Shown piece after piece: positions 1 to 7,466 of a stretch of 8,252 nucleotides of DNA. The position numbers and the translations under genes are program-made. Origin of the DNA: DASXSB01 sp036506275. Its GTDB lineage: Bacteria > Methylomirabilota > Methylomirabilia > Rokubacteriales > CSP1-6. The notes beneath the pieces were generated by a model. That model had not been told where the DNA came from and ran no database searches. It was given only the letters and a program-made list of their open reading frames with translations. The number at the start of each line of letters is the position of its first letter. Position 1 is the first letter of the stretch. The stretch spans positions 1 through 8,252 of the forward strand of contig DASXSB010000113.1 in NCBI GenBank assembly GCA_036506275.1. The letters run 5' to 3'.

Positions 1-15
1 TGTGTTTTCGATCAT
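1..15 (-). CDS. possible first five codons of the next gene (partial)
   Basis: ATGATCGAAAACACA starts inside the stop of the preceding gene (ATGA, four-base overlap) and runs off the left edge as MIENT. ATGA overlaps are typical of translationally coupled operon genes, and the operon so far is tightly packed. There is no Shine-Dalgarno, and five codons cannot show a family, so this is only a pointer. Confidence 0.3.
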
Positions 16-1430
16 ACCGTACAGCGCGTCAGACGATATACGACCATTTCGGGCCCCCCCGCCACCTCGTTTTTCTCCAGCCGCACCCGATAGATCGGGG
101 CCAGCAAGGTGTACCGCCCCGTCAGCTCCGGAAACCAATCGGGGAAGATGATGACGTAGTCCGGGCACGTTTCGGTGACGTAGCGGATGACGCCGTGCTC
201 GCCCTCACGTCGGTACGGAATGATGGCGGGGGTGACGAGGCCCATCAGATCGATGACTTCCCGGCGGGAGAAGAACGCGATGGCGCCCACGTCGTTGAGC
301 GCGAGGCGAGCCGACTTCGGAAGCCGAGCGGCCACCCAGCGCCCGAGGTGGACCTGCATGGCGTTGATGTTCTGGACGCCCCACGCATAGCGCTCGGCGG
401 CCGCCGGCAGGAGCACGAGGCCGAGCGCCAGATACGCGGCAGCCAGGATCGGGCGGACGCGGCCTCCGAGCGATCCCACCGTCACCGCGACGGCGACGAA
501 CGCGAGCGGAAGCAAATGAAGGGAGTAGCGCGCCTCCTGGAACGCGGGATCACGGTAGGGAGCCAACACCGCCATCCCGAGCGGGTGGAGAACGAGCGCG
601 AGCACGGGAACGCCGAGCGCTCGCCCGTGTCGTGCGAAGGCGCCGACGACGCCGGCGCCGACGGCGAGCGGCAGGAGCCAGTTGGTGGTCCACATCCAGC
701 GCAGCCACGCCTGGAAGAACTGCCCGGGACGGCCGAGCAGCGCCGTCGCGAGCGGCTCGCGTACGCCGGCGAGCCAGCCGACGAGACCACCTTCCACCTT
801 GGCGGCGGCGGTGGCCGGGATCGGCGCCCCCACGGTGGCGACGCTGAACGCGACGGCGGGGGCGAGGACGATCGCCACCACCACGAGGAAGCGGAACCGC
901 TGTGCCAGCGACAGCGGCCGCGAGAACATCAGCAACGGCACCAGCAGCAGCGCCTCCGGACGCGCCAGCGCGGCCAGGCCGGCCAGGAGCGCCACGAGGA
1001 CCGCGCGCGCCTGCGCGTGGGCCCACAGGAGCGCGGCCACCAGCAGCGCCGCCAGCGAGACTTCCATCCCGGAGAGCGCGCCCCACACCACCGGTCCTGT
1101 CCACACGAGGGCGACGGCGGCGACGAGAGCGACCCCGGCGCCGGCGCCCCAGGCGATGGCGGCGCGGCGGGTGACGATCGCCGCCGCCATCGTCGCGATC
1201 ACGCCGGTCACTTTCGCCGTCGCCAGCGAGGCTCCCGCCAGCGCCGACGCCGCCGCCAGCAAGACCGTCCACAGCGGCGCCGTGGAGCCCGCGACGGGGA
1301 CACCGGGGTTGTAGGAGAAGCCGTGACCCTCGGCGATGTTGCGCGCGAAGTGCAGGTGGATCCAGGAGTCGTCGAGCGGAAAGCCGGCGGCGCCCGCGAT
1401 CAGTCGCTCGCGAACGAGAAAGAGCGCCAC
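12..1430 (-). CDS. polytopic membrane protein, GT-C-like glycosyltransferase (second of pair)
   Basis: From the GTG at 1430 the protein has 472 residues, with about ten hydrophobic segments, and a C-terminal soluble part of roughly 115. The first outer loop carries FPLDDSWIHLHFARNIAEG (18-36) and then GFSYNPG...AGSTAPLWT, a pattern of polyprenyl-phosphate-sugar GT-C enzymes resembling the arabinofuranosyltransferase-like group; the Asp pair at 20-21 is the likely catalytic site. Near the C-terminus LNDVGAIAFFS and VIDLMGL form another block I associate with these proteins. The sugar is not known. The start is doubtful: the GTG cuts the first membrane helix. The frame is open further upstream, and a CTG at 1484 would add 18 residues (MFAARRDDLVVAAAAVLP) that complete a helix with a basic N-flank, and it has AGGAG ten bases before it. 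With CTG the gene overlaps its neighbour by 23 bases. The stop overlaps an ATG in ATGA. Confidence 0.8.
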   Translation of the reverse strand: MALFLVRERLIAGAAGFPLDDSWIHLHFARNIAEGHGFSYNPGVPVAGSTAPLWTVLLAAASALAGASLATAKVTGVIATMAAAIVTRRAAIAWGAGAGVALVAAVALVWTGPVVWGALSGMEVSLAALLVAALLWAHAQARAVLVALLAGLAALARPEALLLVPLLMFSRPLSLAQRFRFLVVVAIVLAPAVAFSVATVGAPIPATAAAKVEGGLVGWLAGVREPLATALLGRPGQFFQAWLRWMWTTNWLLPLAVGAGVVGAFARHGRALGVPVLALVLHPLGMAVLAPYRDPAFQEARYSLHLLPLAFVAVAVTVGSLGGRVRPILAAAYLALGLVLLPAAAERYAWGVQNINAMQVHLGRWVAARLPKSARLALNDVGAIAFFSRREVIDLMGLVTPAIIPYRREGEHGVIRYVTETCPDYVIIFPDWFPELTGRYTLLAPIYRVRLEKNEVAGGPEMVVYRLTRCTV

Positions 1431-1461
1431 CGGCAGAACGGCGGCGGCGGCGACGACGAGA

Positions 1462-3099
1462 TCATCGCGCCGCGCGGCGAACAGGGCGCTCGGGCTCCTC
1501 TTTCACGAACGTGTAGCCGGCGTACTCCACGCGGCGCCCGATCGGGAGCACGTACAGGAACCGGCCGTACGGCAGCTCCATCTCCGTCAGTCCCGCCGGC
1601 CGCTCGGAATCCGGGCTCCAGTGATCGACGAACCACACGAGTCGGGTCACCGTCGCCGGGAGCCTGATCTCCGAGCCGGCCGCGAGCACCATGGCGTGTG
1701 CGGTGCGGGGCGCGTAGTAGCCGGGCGGCAGATCGCCCACGCGGATCTCGTAAACCGTGAACTCGGGGAGATAGAACATCGCGTGCCGCAGCCAGGGATA
1801 GGAGCGGCGGTTGCCGAGCTCCGCGATGACGGCGGTGTCCTCGGGATCGTAGAGTCCGCGAATGGCGGAGACGAACGTCTCCACCACCGCCTCGTGTTCG
1901 CGGAGGGCGGCCGCCGTGCGGCTCCAGATCCAGTCGAACGCCTCGTCGTGGGCCGTCTGCGCCCAACCCGTGCGGGGGCCGTCGAAATCGCGCACGAGGG
2001 GACGGGCGCTCACGAAGAACGCGCCGTTGACGAGTACCACGCCCACCACCGCCGCCGTCGCCAGCGACGCGCGCGCGCGGGGCATCGCGAAGCGGCCGGA
2101 CGCGTCCGCGAGCGCACGCAGGAGCACGTGCGAGAGAAGGATCACCAGCGCGGGAAGAAAGGTGAGAACGTATCCGGCCTGACCGAAGTGAACGAGCGTG
2201 CACACGAGGACCGAGGGCGCCGTCCATGCGAGCAAGAACGCTTCCCGGTGACGGAAGCCGTGACGCCGCGCGTACCACGGCAGCAGCAGCGCCACGAGAG
2301 CGAGGGGACCGAGACCGACGAGGATGGACTCGAGCACGTAGCGCGACATCCGTAGCGAGGCCTCCAGCGGGCTGCCCACGATCGACGTCGGCCGCACCAC
2401 GGTTTCCGCGAGGTCGCGCGACGCCTCCAGGTAACGGGCCAGCCCGCCCGTGAGCCATACCATCGGCACGAACCATGCGAGAGACGCGGCGAGCACGATG
2501 ATCAGGCCGACGACGACCGTCCGCGCGCGCCGAACACCGGCGACGATCGACCCCAGCCAGAGCGGGAAGAGCAGAACGAGGATGGATTGCCGCATGCCAC
2601 CGGCGAGGCCGAGGTATCCGGCGCCGATCCAGGCGTCGCTCTCGCTGCCGCGGAGCGCTCGGAAGGAGAAGTACGCGACCACCGACGCGAAGAGCGCTTC
2701 CCCGGCGTAGGTGAGGCCCACCGATCCGTAGAACCAGAAGAGCGGGCTGACGGCGAGGATCAGCGCCGACGCCACCGCGGTGGGACGATCGTAGACCGCC
2801 AGCGCGACGTAGTAGACGACGAACGTGGTGAGACCGCTGAAGACCACCGCCAGCAGCACGTAGGAAGCATTGGCGTCGCCGAGCCAGGCATCCACGAGAC
2901 GCCCGATGACCACGTACAGGATGTAGCCGGGGGGATGCGGCTGGTGCTTGACGACGTCGTACTCGCGCAGCGCGAGCGCGAACTGGACGGCGTCCCAGTT
3001 GTACAGCATGCGGGCACGGTACGGGAGCCGGGAGACGACGGTGAGGACCGCGAGAGCGCCGGCGCAGAGTGCGTCGAGGCGGTCGGCGCGGGTCGGCAT
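1462..3099 (-). CDS. polytopic membrane protein, GT-C/PMT-like glycosyltransferase (first of pair)
   Basis: The 545-residue protein has roughly nine to eleven hydrophobic segments in its first 350 residues, followed by a soluble C-terminal domain of about 190. The first outer loop has YNWDAVQFALAL (33-44) and HQPHPPGY (52-59). An Asp in the first loop and an H-x-PPG turn are typical of GT-C enzymes of the PMT/ArnT/DUF2723 type, which transfer a sugar from a polyprenyl-phosphate donor on the outer face of the membrane. The donor and acceptor cannot be read from the sequence. The C-terminal part contains ELGNRRSYPWLRHAM and an HAMVLAAGSEIRLPA strand region. The start is the ATG at 3099; a TATA-like box stands just before it and no Shine-Dalgarno is visible. 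The 3' end overlaps, or lies 31 bases before, the second membrane protein depending on the start of that gene, so the two are surely co-transcribed and may act in one envelope glycan pathway. Confidence 0.8.
   Translation of the reverse strand: MPTRADRLDALCAGALAVLTVVSRLPYRARMLYNWDAVQFALALREYDVVKHQPHPPGYILYVVIGRLVDAWLGDANASYVLLAVVFSGLTTFVVYYVALAVYDRPTAVASALILAVSPLFWFYGSVGLTYAGEALFASVVAYFSFRALRGSESDAWIGAGYLGLAGGMRQSILVLLFPLWLGSIVAGVRRARTVVVGLIIVLAASLAWFVPMVWLTGGLARYLEASRDLAETVVRPTSIVGSPLEASLRMSRYVLESILVGLGPLALVALLLPWYARRHGFRHREAFLLAWTAPSVLVCTLVHFGQAGYVLTFLPALVILLSHVLLRALADASGRFAMPRARASLATAAVVGVVLVNGAFFVSARPLVRDFDGPRTGWAQTAHDEAFDWIWSRTAAALREHEAVVETFVSAIRGLYDPEDTAVIAELGNRRSYPWLRHAMFYLPEFTVYEIRVGDLPPGYYAPRTAHAMVLAAGSEIRLPATVTRLVWFVDHWSPDSERPAGLTEMELPYGRFLYVLPIGRRVEYAGYTFVKEEPERPVRRAAR
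1495..1499 (-). promoter_or_regulatory. Shine-Dalgarno inside the first GT-C gene, pointing to an upstream start for the second
   Basis: AGGAG lies near the 3' end of the upstream gene and ten bases before an in-frame CTG at 1484. No Shine-Dalgarno precedes the GTG at 1430. The match may be chance because the upstream gene encodes KEEPE here, but it favours a non-AUG start further upstream. Confidence 0.35.
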
Positions 3100-3110
3100 G
3101 GCGGAACGGA

Positions 3111-3118
3111 AGTATATA
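3111..3118 (-). promoter_or_regulatory. possible -10 box before the first GT-C-like gene
   Basis: TATATACT is the only AT-rich octamer in the 52-base gap after tatA; TATACT (3111-3116) matches TATAAT at five of six positions. Only 11 bases lie between it and the ATG at 3099, so a transcript starting about seven bases downstream would have a leader of only a few bases. No Shine-Dalgarno precedes that ATG, which agrees with a leaderless or near-leaderless message. No good -35 hexamer is visible. Confidence 0.35.
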
Positions 3119-3151
3119 CCCAGGCCGGCACGCGCCTCCGAGGAGGAGCGG

Positions 3152-3340
3152 CTACGCCTTCTTTTCTTCTTCCTTCCGCGCGGCGGCGACGTCGTCCTTC
3201 GGCGGCTCGTTGACGCCCTTCTTGAACTCTTTGACGCTCGACCCCAGGGACCGGGCGAGCTCGGGCAGCCGGTTGGCGCCGAAAAGAACCAGCACGATCA
3301 CCAAGATGATCAGCAGTTCCTGGTAGCCGAGACCAAACAT
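3152..3340 (-). CDS. tatA: Sec-independent protein translocase subunit TatA/TatE
   Basis: TatA oligomerises in the cytoplasmic membrane to move folded proteins carrying twin-arginine signals. The 62-residue protein has the full family layout: a short N-terminus MFGLGYQE, one membrane helix (about 8-20), the FG hinge (20-21), an amphipathic helix with LPELARSLGSSVKEFKKG (25-42), and a short charged tail ending KEEEKKA. It is shorter than E. coli TatA (89) but normal for short TatA/E proteins. TatB would normally be longer, with a more acidic tail, so TatA is preferred. No tatB or tatC is in the window. It sits 39 bases after selB; many Tat substrates are molybdenum enzymes, including exported Sec-containing formate dehydrogenases, which gives the neighbourhood a plausible common theme. 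After the stop a 52-base gap leads to the first glycosyltransferase-like gene; I see no T-run terminator there. Confidence 0.95.
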   Translation of the reverse strand: MFGLGYQELLIILVIVLVLFGANRLPELARSLGSSVKEFKKGVNEPPKDDVAAARKEEEKKA

Positions 3341-3347
3341 GTGCGGA

Positions 3348-3353
3348 CTCCTT
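3348..3353 (-). promoter_or_regulatory. strong Shine-Dalgarno of tatA
   Basis: AAGGAG lies seven bases before the tatA ATG, in the 39-base gap after selB. It is the strongest ribosome site in the window and suggests tatA is translated at a high rate independent of selB, as expected of an abundant pore subunit. I see no clear promoter in the gap. Confidence 0.8.
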
Positions 3354-3379
3354 TCCAGGGGTTACACCTTAGCGCGCCG

Positions 3380-5290
3380 CTACCCCCCACGCAAGACCCG
3401 CCGCTCCCCCACCCGGGTCGTCACGCGGCGGCCGTCGAAGAACTCGAGGAGCGGAATGGCGTACTTCCGCGAGATGCCCAGGAGATCCTTGATGTCGCCG
3501 GGGCCGATCTCCTTCCGCTCCCGGAGAAGGCCGACGAGCTTCTCCTGGATGGTGGTCAGGGCGCGGGCGTGAAAGAACAGCGACTCTTTCACGCGCACGA
3601 GCGTTCCCGATCCGACGAGCACCTGAAACAGCTCGTGCTCCTCGTCACCGCTGAGGCCGACGCGACCGAGCGCTTCCTCCGCGCTGGGCGGCGCCGCCTC
3701 CGCCTTCAAGAACTCTTCCTCCAGGCGCGCGAGGACGCGTTGCTGCTCCGGCGAGAGGCGCACCTCGTGCGCGGCCAGCCGCACCTTGTCGCGCTCGGCG
3801 CGAACGACGCCTTCGGCGTCGAGCGTGGACAGGAGAAACGCGAAGACGCGCTCGTCGGCGCCGCCGGCGCGGCTGCGCAGCTCCTCCCGCGACATCCCCG
3901 GCTTCAACGGATTGGCGCGATGGAACTCGCCGAGCGCGGTCACCACGCGGGCGCGCAGGCGCGCGAAGCTCTCGGGGTGGAGGTACCAGTCGCGGTCCAC
4001 GGCGAGCACGCGGCCGGCCGCCTGGAGCTCGGCGAGCACGGCCCGTACGCGTTCGGGCCCGAGCGCCACGCGCCCCGACAGCGCGCCCGCGCGGACCCCC
4101 GCCATCCCCACGTGGCGAACGTGCTCCTCCAGCGTCTCGGCCGGAGTGCCGTGCTCGAGCAGCGTGAGATGAGCCACGAGGGCGGCTCCCTTCCGCTTCA
4201 CCCGGGGCGGAGCGATGTCGAGCAGCGTGCCGCCGCCGATGGTGACCATCGGCGAATACGAGCGCACCACGAAGCGGTCGCCGGGAAGGGCCACCACCGG
4301 CGCTTCCAGTCGAAACCGCGCGAACGCGCGCTCGCCGGGGGCCAGTTCGGCGCGGTCGAGAAGGAGCACGCGCGCCATGACCTCGCTCGTGCCGGCGTGG
4401 AAGCGGACCCGATCGCGGGACTTCACGGCCCGGGGCGCCTCCTTCAGCAGCTCGAACGTGCCATCCACCAGCATCGACGGCACCAGGGTTCCCGCCAGCC
4501 CCACCACGTCGCCCCGGTCGATGGCGGCGCGCTCCAGGCCCTGGAGGTTGATCGCCGTGCGCTGCCCCGCCCGCGCCTCGGCGACGGGGCGGCCGTGTGT
4601 CTGCAGGCCGCGCACTTTCGCCTGCACCGCACGCGGAAACACCTCGACGCGGTCGTCGATCGCGAGCCGACCCGCCATCAGCGTCCCCGTCACCACGGTT
4701 CCGAATCCCTTCACGGTGAACACGCGATCGACGGGCAGCCGGGGGAGCTGGTCGGTCCCGCGCGCGGGAACGGAAGCGGCCAGCCGCACCAGCTCCGCCC
4801 GCAGCTCGCCGAGTCCCGTCCCGGTCTTCGCAGAGACCGCGAGCACGGGCGCGCCCTCTAGGAACGTTCCGCGGACGAGGGCGGCCACGTCGTCCTTCAC
4901 GAGCTCGAGCCAGTCCGCCTCCGCGAGATCGACCTTGGTGAGAACGACGAGCCCCGCCTTGATGTGCAGCAGGGAGCAGATGGCGAGGTGCTCACGGGTC
5001 TGGGGCATCACGCCCTCATCCGCCGCGATCACCAGCATCGCGAGGTCGATCCCGCCCACGCCGGCCAGCATGTTCTTGACGAACCGCTCGTGGCCGGGGA
5101 CGTCAACGATCTCGATGGTCGGTTGGCCCGGCTCCTCGATGAACGCGAACCCGAGATCGATCGTGATCCCGCGCGCCTTCTCCTCCGGAAGCCGGTCGGT
5201 GTCGATGCCGGTGAGGGCGCGGACGAGCGAGGTCTTGCCGTGGTCGATGTGACCGGCGGTACCGACGACGACGTGGCGAGCGGCCGTCAT
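3380..5290 (-). CDS. selB: selenocysteine-specific elongation factor
   Basis: SelB is the EF-Tu-like GTPase that carries Sec-tRNA(Sec) to the ribosome at UGA codons followed by a SECIS hairpin. The 636-residue protein matches the family in length (E. coli 614). GTPase motifs are GHIDHGKT (13-20), the switch RGIT (40-43) followed by DLGFAF, DVPGHE (63-68), TKVD (118-121) and SAKTG (153-157). Beta-barrel domains II and III follow, with DRVFTVKGFGTVVTGTL starting domain II. The C-terminal third is a set of winged-helix domains ending in LGISRKYAIPLLEFFD and a final RVGERRVLRGG, the usual SECIS-binding end. The ATG start is only ten bases after the selA stop and has no strong Shine-Dalgarno, so it is likely translated by coupling with selA. 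It is complete. No SECIS hairpin or selenoprotein is visible in the window for it to act on. Confidence 0.98.
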   Translation of the reverse strand: MTAARHVVVGTAGHIDHGKTSLVRALTGIDTDRLPEEKARGITIDLGFAFIEEPGQPTIEIVDVPGHERFVKNMLAGVGGIDLAMLVIAADEGVMPQTREHLAICSLLHIKAGLVVLTKVDLAEADWLELVKDDVAALVRGTFLEGAPVLAVSAKTGTGLGELRAELVRLAASVPARGTDQLPRLPVDRVFTVKGFGTVVTGTLMAGRLAIDDRVEVFPRAVQAKVRGLQTHGRPVAEARAGQRTAINLQGLERAAIDRGDVVGLAGTLVPSMLVDGTFELLKEAPRAVKSRDRVRFHAGTSEVMARVLLLDRAELAPGERAFARFRLEAPVVALPGDRFVVRSYSPMVTIGGGTLLDIAPPRVKRKGAALVAHLTLLEHGTPAETLEEHVRHVGMAGVRAGALSGRVALGPERVRAVLAELQAAGRVLAVDRDWYLHPESFARLRARVVTALGEFHRANPLKPGMSREELRSRAGGADERVFAFLLSTLDAEGVVRAERDKVRLAAHEVRLSPEQQRVLARLEEEFLKAEAAPPSAEEALGRVGLSGDEEHELFQVLVGSGTLVRVKESLFFHARALTTIQEKLVGLLRERKEIGPGDIKDLLGISRKYAIPLLEFFDGRRVTTRVGERRVLRGG

Positions 5291-5300
5291 CGGTGGCGCG

Positions 5301-6704
5301 TCACGGCTCGGCGCCGCCGGCGGCGGTGATGACGGCGGCGGCGAGCGCCGCCACCTGCGAGGCGAGGACGGTGCGGCAGTCGAGCAGCAGGCGATCGCCG
5401 GCGATGCGACCGATCACGGCGGGTTCGCCCGCTCGCAGTGCAGCATCGAGGGCGCGGGCGGCGGCCGGAGTGATGCCGACCGCGAGCGCGAAGCTCGGTA
5501 TGTCGCGCGTGGGCAGGGCTCCCCCGCCCACCTGCGCCGCGCTCTCGACGACTTCCGCACCCAGCCGACGCCGGATGTCGCCGGACAGCCGCCGCAGCAC
5601 CGCCTGCGCCCGCGCACGTGTGGCAGCGGCGGGCTCGGTGAGATGGCGCAGGGTCGGGATCGTCTCCAGGGCGTCGCCTGCCTCGTACGCGGTGAGCGTG
5701 GCCTCCAGCGCCGCGAGCGTGAGCTTGTCGACGCGCAAGGCCCGGTTCCAGGGATTTTTCTTCAGCCGGGAGACGAACGCGCGGCGCCCCACCACGATTC
5801 CCGCCTGTGGTCCGCCGAGGAGCTTGTCGCCCGAAAAGGAGATGAGATCCACGCCGGACGCGACCACCTCGGGGACCGTGGGCTCGTAGGGAAACCCGAA
5901 GGGGCGGAGGTCAATGAGCGATCCCGAGCCGAGATCCTCCATGACGGGAAGGCCCCGCTCGCGGCCGAGCGCGGTCAGCTCGCGCGAGGTCACCTCGGCC
6001 GTGAACCCGATCACGCGGTAGTTCGAGGTGTGGACCTTGAGCAGGAGCGCGGTCTCCGTCCCGATGGCGTCGGCGTAATCGCGCAGGTGCGTCCGGTTGG
6101 TGGCGCCGACCTCGCGGAGAATGGCGCCGCTCCTCAGCATGATGTCCGGGATCCGGAACTCGCCGCCGATCTCGATCAGCTCGCCGCGGGAGACGACGAC
6201 TTCCTTGCCGTGGGCGAGGGTCTCGAGGGCGAGGAGCACGGCGGCGGCGTTGTTGTTGACGACGAGCGCGTCCTCGGCGCCGGTGAGACGCTGGAGCAAA
6301 CCTTCCACGTGACTGTACCGGGAGCCGCGTTCCTTGGTGGCCACGTCCATCTCGAGGTTCGAGTAGCCGGCGGCGACCTCGGACAGGCGCTCGAGGGCGA
6401 GCGGGCTCAGGAGGGCCCGGCCGAGGTTGGTGTGGAGCACCACGCCCGTGGCGTTGATGAGAGGGCGGAGCGAGAAGGCGCGGCCGTGCCCCCCGCGCTC
6501 GACGACGCGCAATTCCAGCGCCTCGATGACGGCAGGATTACCGCCTCCGCGCAGCGTCTCGCGCTCCGCCTCCAGCACCTCTCGCACGATCGCGGTCAGC
6601 CGCGTCCGCGACAGCCCGCCCAGCTCGGGACGGTCGGCGACCCGGCGCACGAGCTGATCGACCGACGGCAGTCTCCGTAGCGCAGGGACGGGATCAGCGC
6701 TCAT
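5301..6704 (-). CDS. selA: L-seryl-tRNA(Sec) selenium transferase
   Basis: SelA is a pyridoxal-phosphate enzyme of the cytoplasm that converts Ser-tRNA(Sec) to Sec-tRNA(Sec) with selenophosphate. From the ATG at 6704 the protein has 467 residues, close to the 463 of E. coli. Recognisable parts are the N-terminal tRNA-binding helical domain (LPSVDQLVRR at 12-21), the LINATGVVLHTNLGRA block (82-97), VNNNAAAVLLAL (149-160), RGELIEIGGEFRIPDIM (173-189), the EVGATNRTHL block (198-207), KVHTSNYRVIGF (223-234), EDLGSGSLIDL (256-266) and SFSGDKLLGGPQAG, where Lys294 is the expected Schiff-base lysine. The track of upstream codons is open but the ATG is right: it gives the family N-terminus and has GAGG nine bases before it. 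The start overlaps the 94-residue gene by 11 bases; the stop is ten bases before selB. No missing key residue is evident. Confidence 0.98.
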   Translation of the reverse strand: MSADPVPALRRLPSVDQLVRRVADRPELGGLSRTRLTAIVREVLEAERETLRGGGNPAVIEALELRVVERGGHGRAFSLRPLINATGVVLHTNLGRALLSPLALERLSEVAAGYSNLEMDVATKERGSRYSHVEGLLQRLTGAEDALVVNNNAAAVLLALETLAHGKEVVVSRGELIEIGGEFRIPDIMLRSGAILREVGATNRTHLRDYADAIGTETALLLKVHTSNYRVIGFTAEVTSRELTALGRERGLPVMEDLGSGSLIDLRPFGFPYEPTVPEVVASGVDLISFSGDKLLGGPQAGIVVGRRAFVSRLKKNPWNRALRVDKLTLAALEATLTAYEAGDALETIPTLRHLTEPAAATRARAQAVLRRLSGDIRRRLGAEVVESAAQVGGGALPTRDIPSFALAVGITPAAARALDAALRAGEPAVIGRIAGDRLLLDCRTVLASQVAALAAAVITAAGGAEP

Positions 6705-6978
6705 TGAGCGCGGCCTCGACCTTTTCGCGCACGCGCGCGATGACCTCTTGCGCCTCCTGGCGCCACGCCTGGGGACTCTTCCCCTGGCCGGGGGCGCTGC
6801 CCGCACGGCGCACGGCGTCCTCGGTGAGACCGGCCCAGAACTCGTCGAGGTCGCCCGGCGACAGCGACTGTCCGCGGAGAGCGCGGGCCCACTCAGTGGC
6901 GAGGCTCTCGATGAGACGGTCGCGCTCGGCGGCCAGGCGCCGCGCTTTTCGGATGAGGTCGGCGAGCCGCGGCGCCAC
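6694..6978 (-). CDS. 94-residue charged helical protein of unknown function
   Basis: I do not recognise this family. The product (MAPRLADLIRKARRLA...) is rich in Arg, Glu and Ala, has no signal peptide or membrane segment, and should be mostly helical and cytoplasmic: an N-terminal basic/amphipathic helix to about residue 38, a middle LSPGDLDEFWAGLTEDAVRR piece (about 41-60), a Gly/Pro/Gln linker, and a C-terminal helix EVIARVREKVEAAL. The start is the GTG at 6978, with GGGAG at 6984-6988 five bases before it; longer versions of the frame run through the lipoprotein gene and are not supported. It begins two bases after the lipoprotein stop and its last codons overlap the start of selA by 11 bases (CTCAATGAGCGCTGA), so its translation is probably coupled to SelA. 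Such tight coupling suggests a conserved partner, but no link with Sec synthesis can be shown here. Confidence 0.66.
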   Translation of the reverse strand: MAPRLADLIRKARRLAAERDRLIESLATEWARALRGQSLSPGDLDEFWAGLTEDAVRRAGSAPGQGKSPQAWRQEAQEVIARVREKVEAALNER

Positions 6979-6980
6979 CG

Positions 6981-7466
6981 CTACTCCCGCACCAGCTCCC
7001 GCACCGCGTCGAACAGGTTCGCCTCGAAGCGATTGGTGGACGCGCAGGCATAGACGGGGCTCGGCTTCAGCTTGCCGGACGCGCCCTTCCGCTGGAGATG
7101 ACTGCGCATCTTCGAGTTGATCTGCAGGCGCGTGTGGTCGCCGTCGGGCCGGGCGAAGAGCGTGAAAGACACCATCGCCTCCCCCTCCACACGATCGTCG
7201 CCGACCCGCCCGCAGTCCGCGTAGAGCCCGATCGGGGAGATGAACTCGTCGGAGGCGATCACGCCCGAATCGCGGGCGATCGCGCGCAGGGGGACGTTCT
7301 CGCGGGCGAGAGCCTGCACGAGCGCCTTCCACGTCGTGTCGTAGCTCGCGTCGATCTCCATCCGGTACGGCGGCGGCGCCAGCGGTGAGACGTGCGCGCG
7401 CGCGCAGCCGGCGACGCCGAGAACGATCCCCACCACCACGAGGCTACTTGTGGTGATCGATCCCAC
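6981..7466 (-). CDS. small predicted lipoprotein, weakly BamC/NlpB-like
   Basis: From the GTG at 7466 the product has 161 residues: a short N-terminus, a hydrophobic run LVVVGIVLGVAG (9-20) and Cys21, giving the lipobox VAGC, so it should be lipid-anchored in an envelope membrane. The body has a DTTWKALVQALARENV helix and a following strand segment (IARDSGVIASDEF), an arrangement seen in BamC/NlpB-like lipoproteins, then DCGR, a TRLQINSKM strand, and YACAS near the end; the two later Cys residues could form a disulfide. Family assignment is only a resemblance. The start is uncertain. GTG 7439 (first of GTG-GTG-GTG) avoids overlap with the DUF3105 stop by four bases but leaves only 11 residues before the Cys, which is very short for a signal peptide. 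GTG 7466 gives a normal length and overlaps DUF3105 by 23 bases, but lacks basic residues. Neither has a clear Shine-Dalgarno, so translation may be coupled to DUF3105. Confidence 0.68.
   Translation of the reverse strand: MGSITTSSLVVVGIVLGVAGCARAHVSPLAPPPYRMEIDASYDTTWKALVQALARENVPLRAIARDSGVIASDEFISPIGLYADCGRVGDDRVEGEAMVSFTLFARPDGDHTRLQINSKMRSHLQRKGASGKLKPSPVYACASTNRFEANLFDAVRELVRE

Noticed and set aside
550..1272. 240-residue minus-strand frame inside the second GT-C-like gene
   Set aside because: It is a shifted frame of the real gene, made of Arg/Gly/Ala repeats typical of GC-rich frame shadows.
195..1667. Long plus-strand open frame opposite the second GT-C-like gene
   Set aside because: It mirrors a real minus-strand gene in GC-rich DNA; the product is a low-complexity mix rich in Arg, His, Glu and Gly with no recognisable domain.
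3135..3146. Small inverted repeat CCTC-CGAG-GAGG after tatA as a terminator
   Set aside because: The stem is only four pairs and no T run follows on the minus strand.
2948..4861. 637-residue plus-strand open frame across tatA and selB
   Set aside because: It crosses two certain genes on the other strand and has the Arg/His/Glu/Leu-rich composition of an antisense shadow.
3380..5290. Reading this gene as EF-Tu or another translational GTPase
   Set aside because: Length, the C-terminal winged-helix end (LGISRKYAIPLLEFFD) and position next to selA and selC identify SelB.
5643..6680. 345-residue plus-strand open frame opposite selA
   Set aside because: Antisense shadow of selA with no recognisable motif.
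6694..6696. UGA stop codons (here and at 12, 1462, 5301) as possible selenocysteine codons
   Set aside because: Sec machinery nearby makes this tempting, but each UGA ends a protein at a sensible place, the following codons belong to the next gene in another frame, and I see no SECIS-like hairpin after them.
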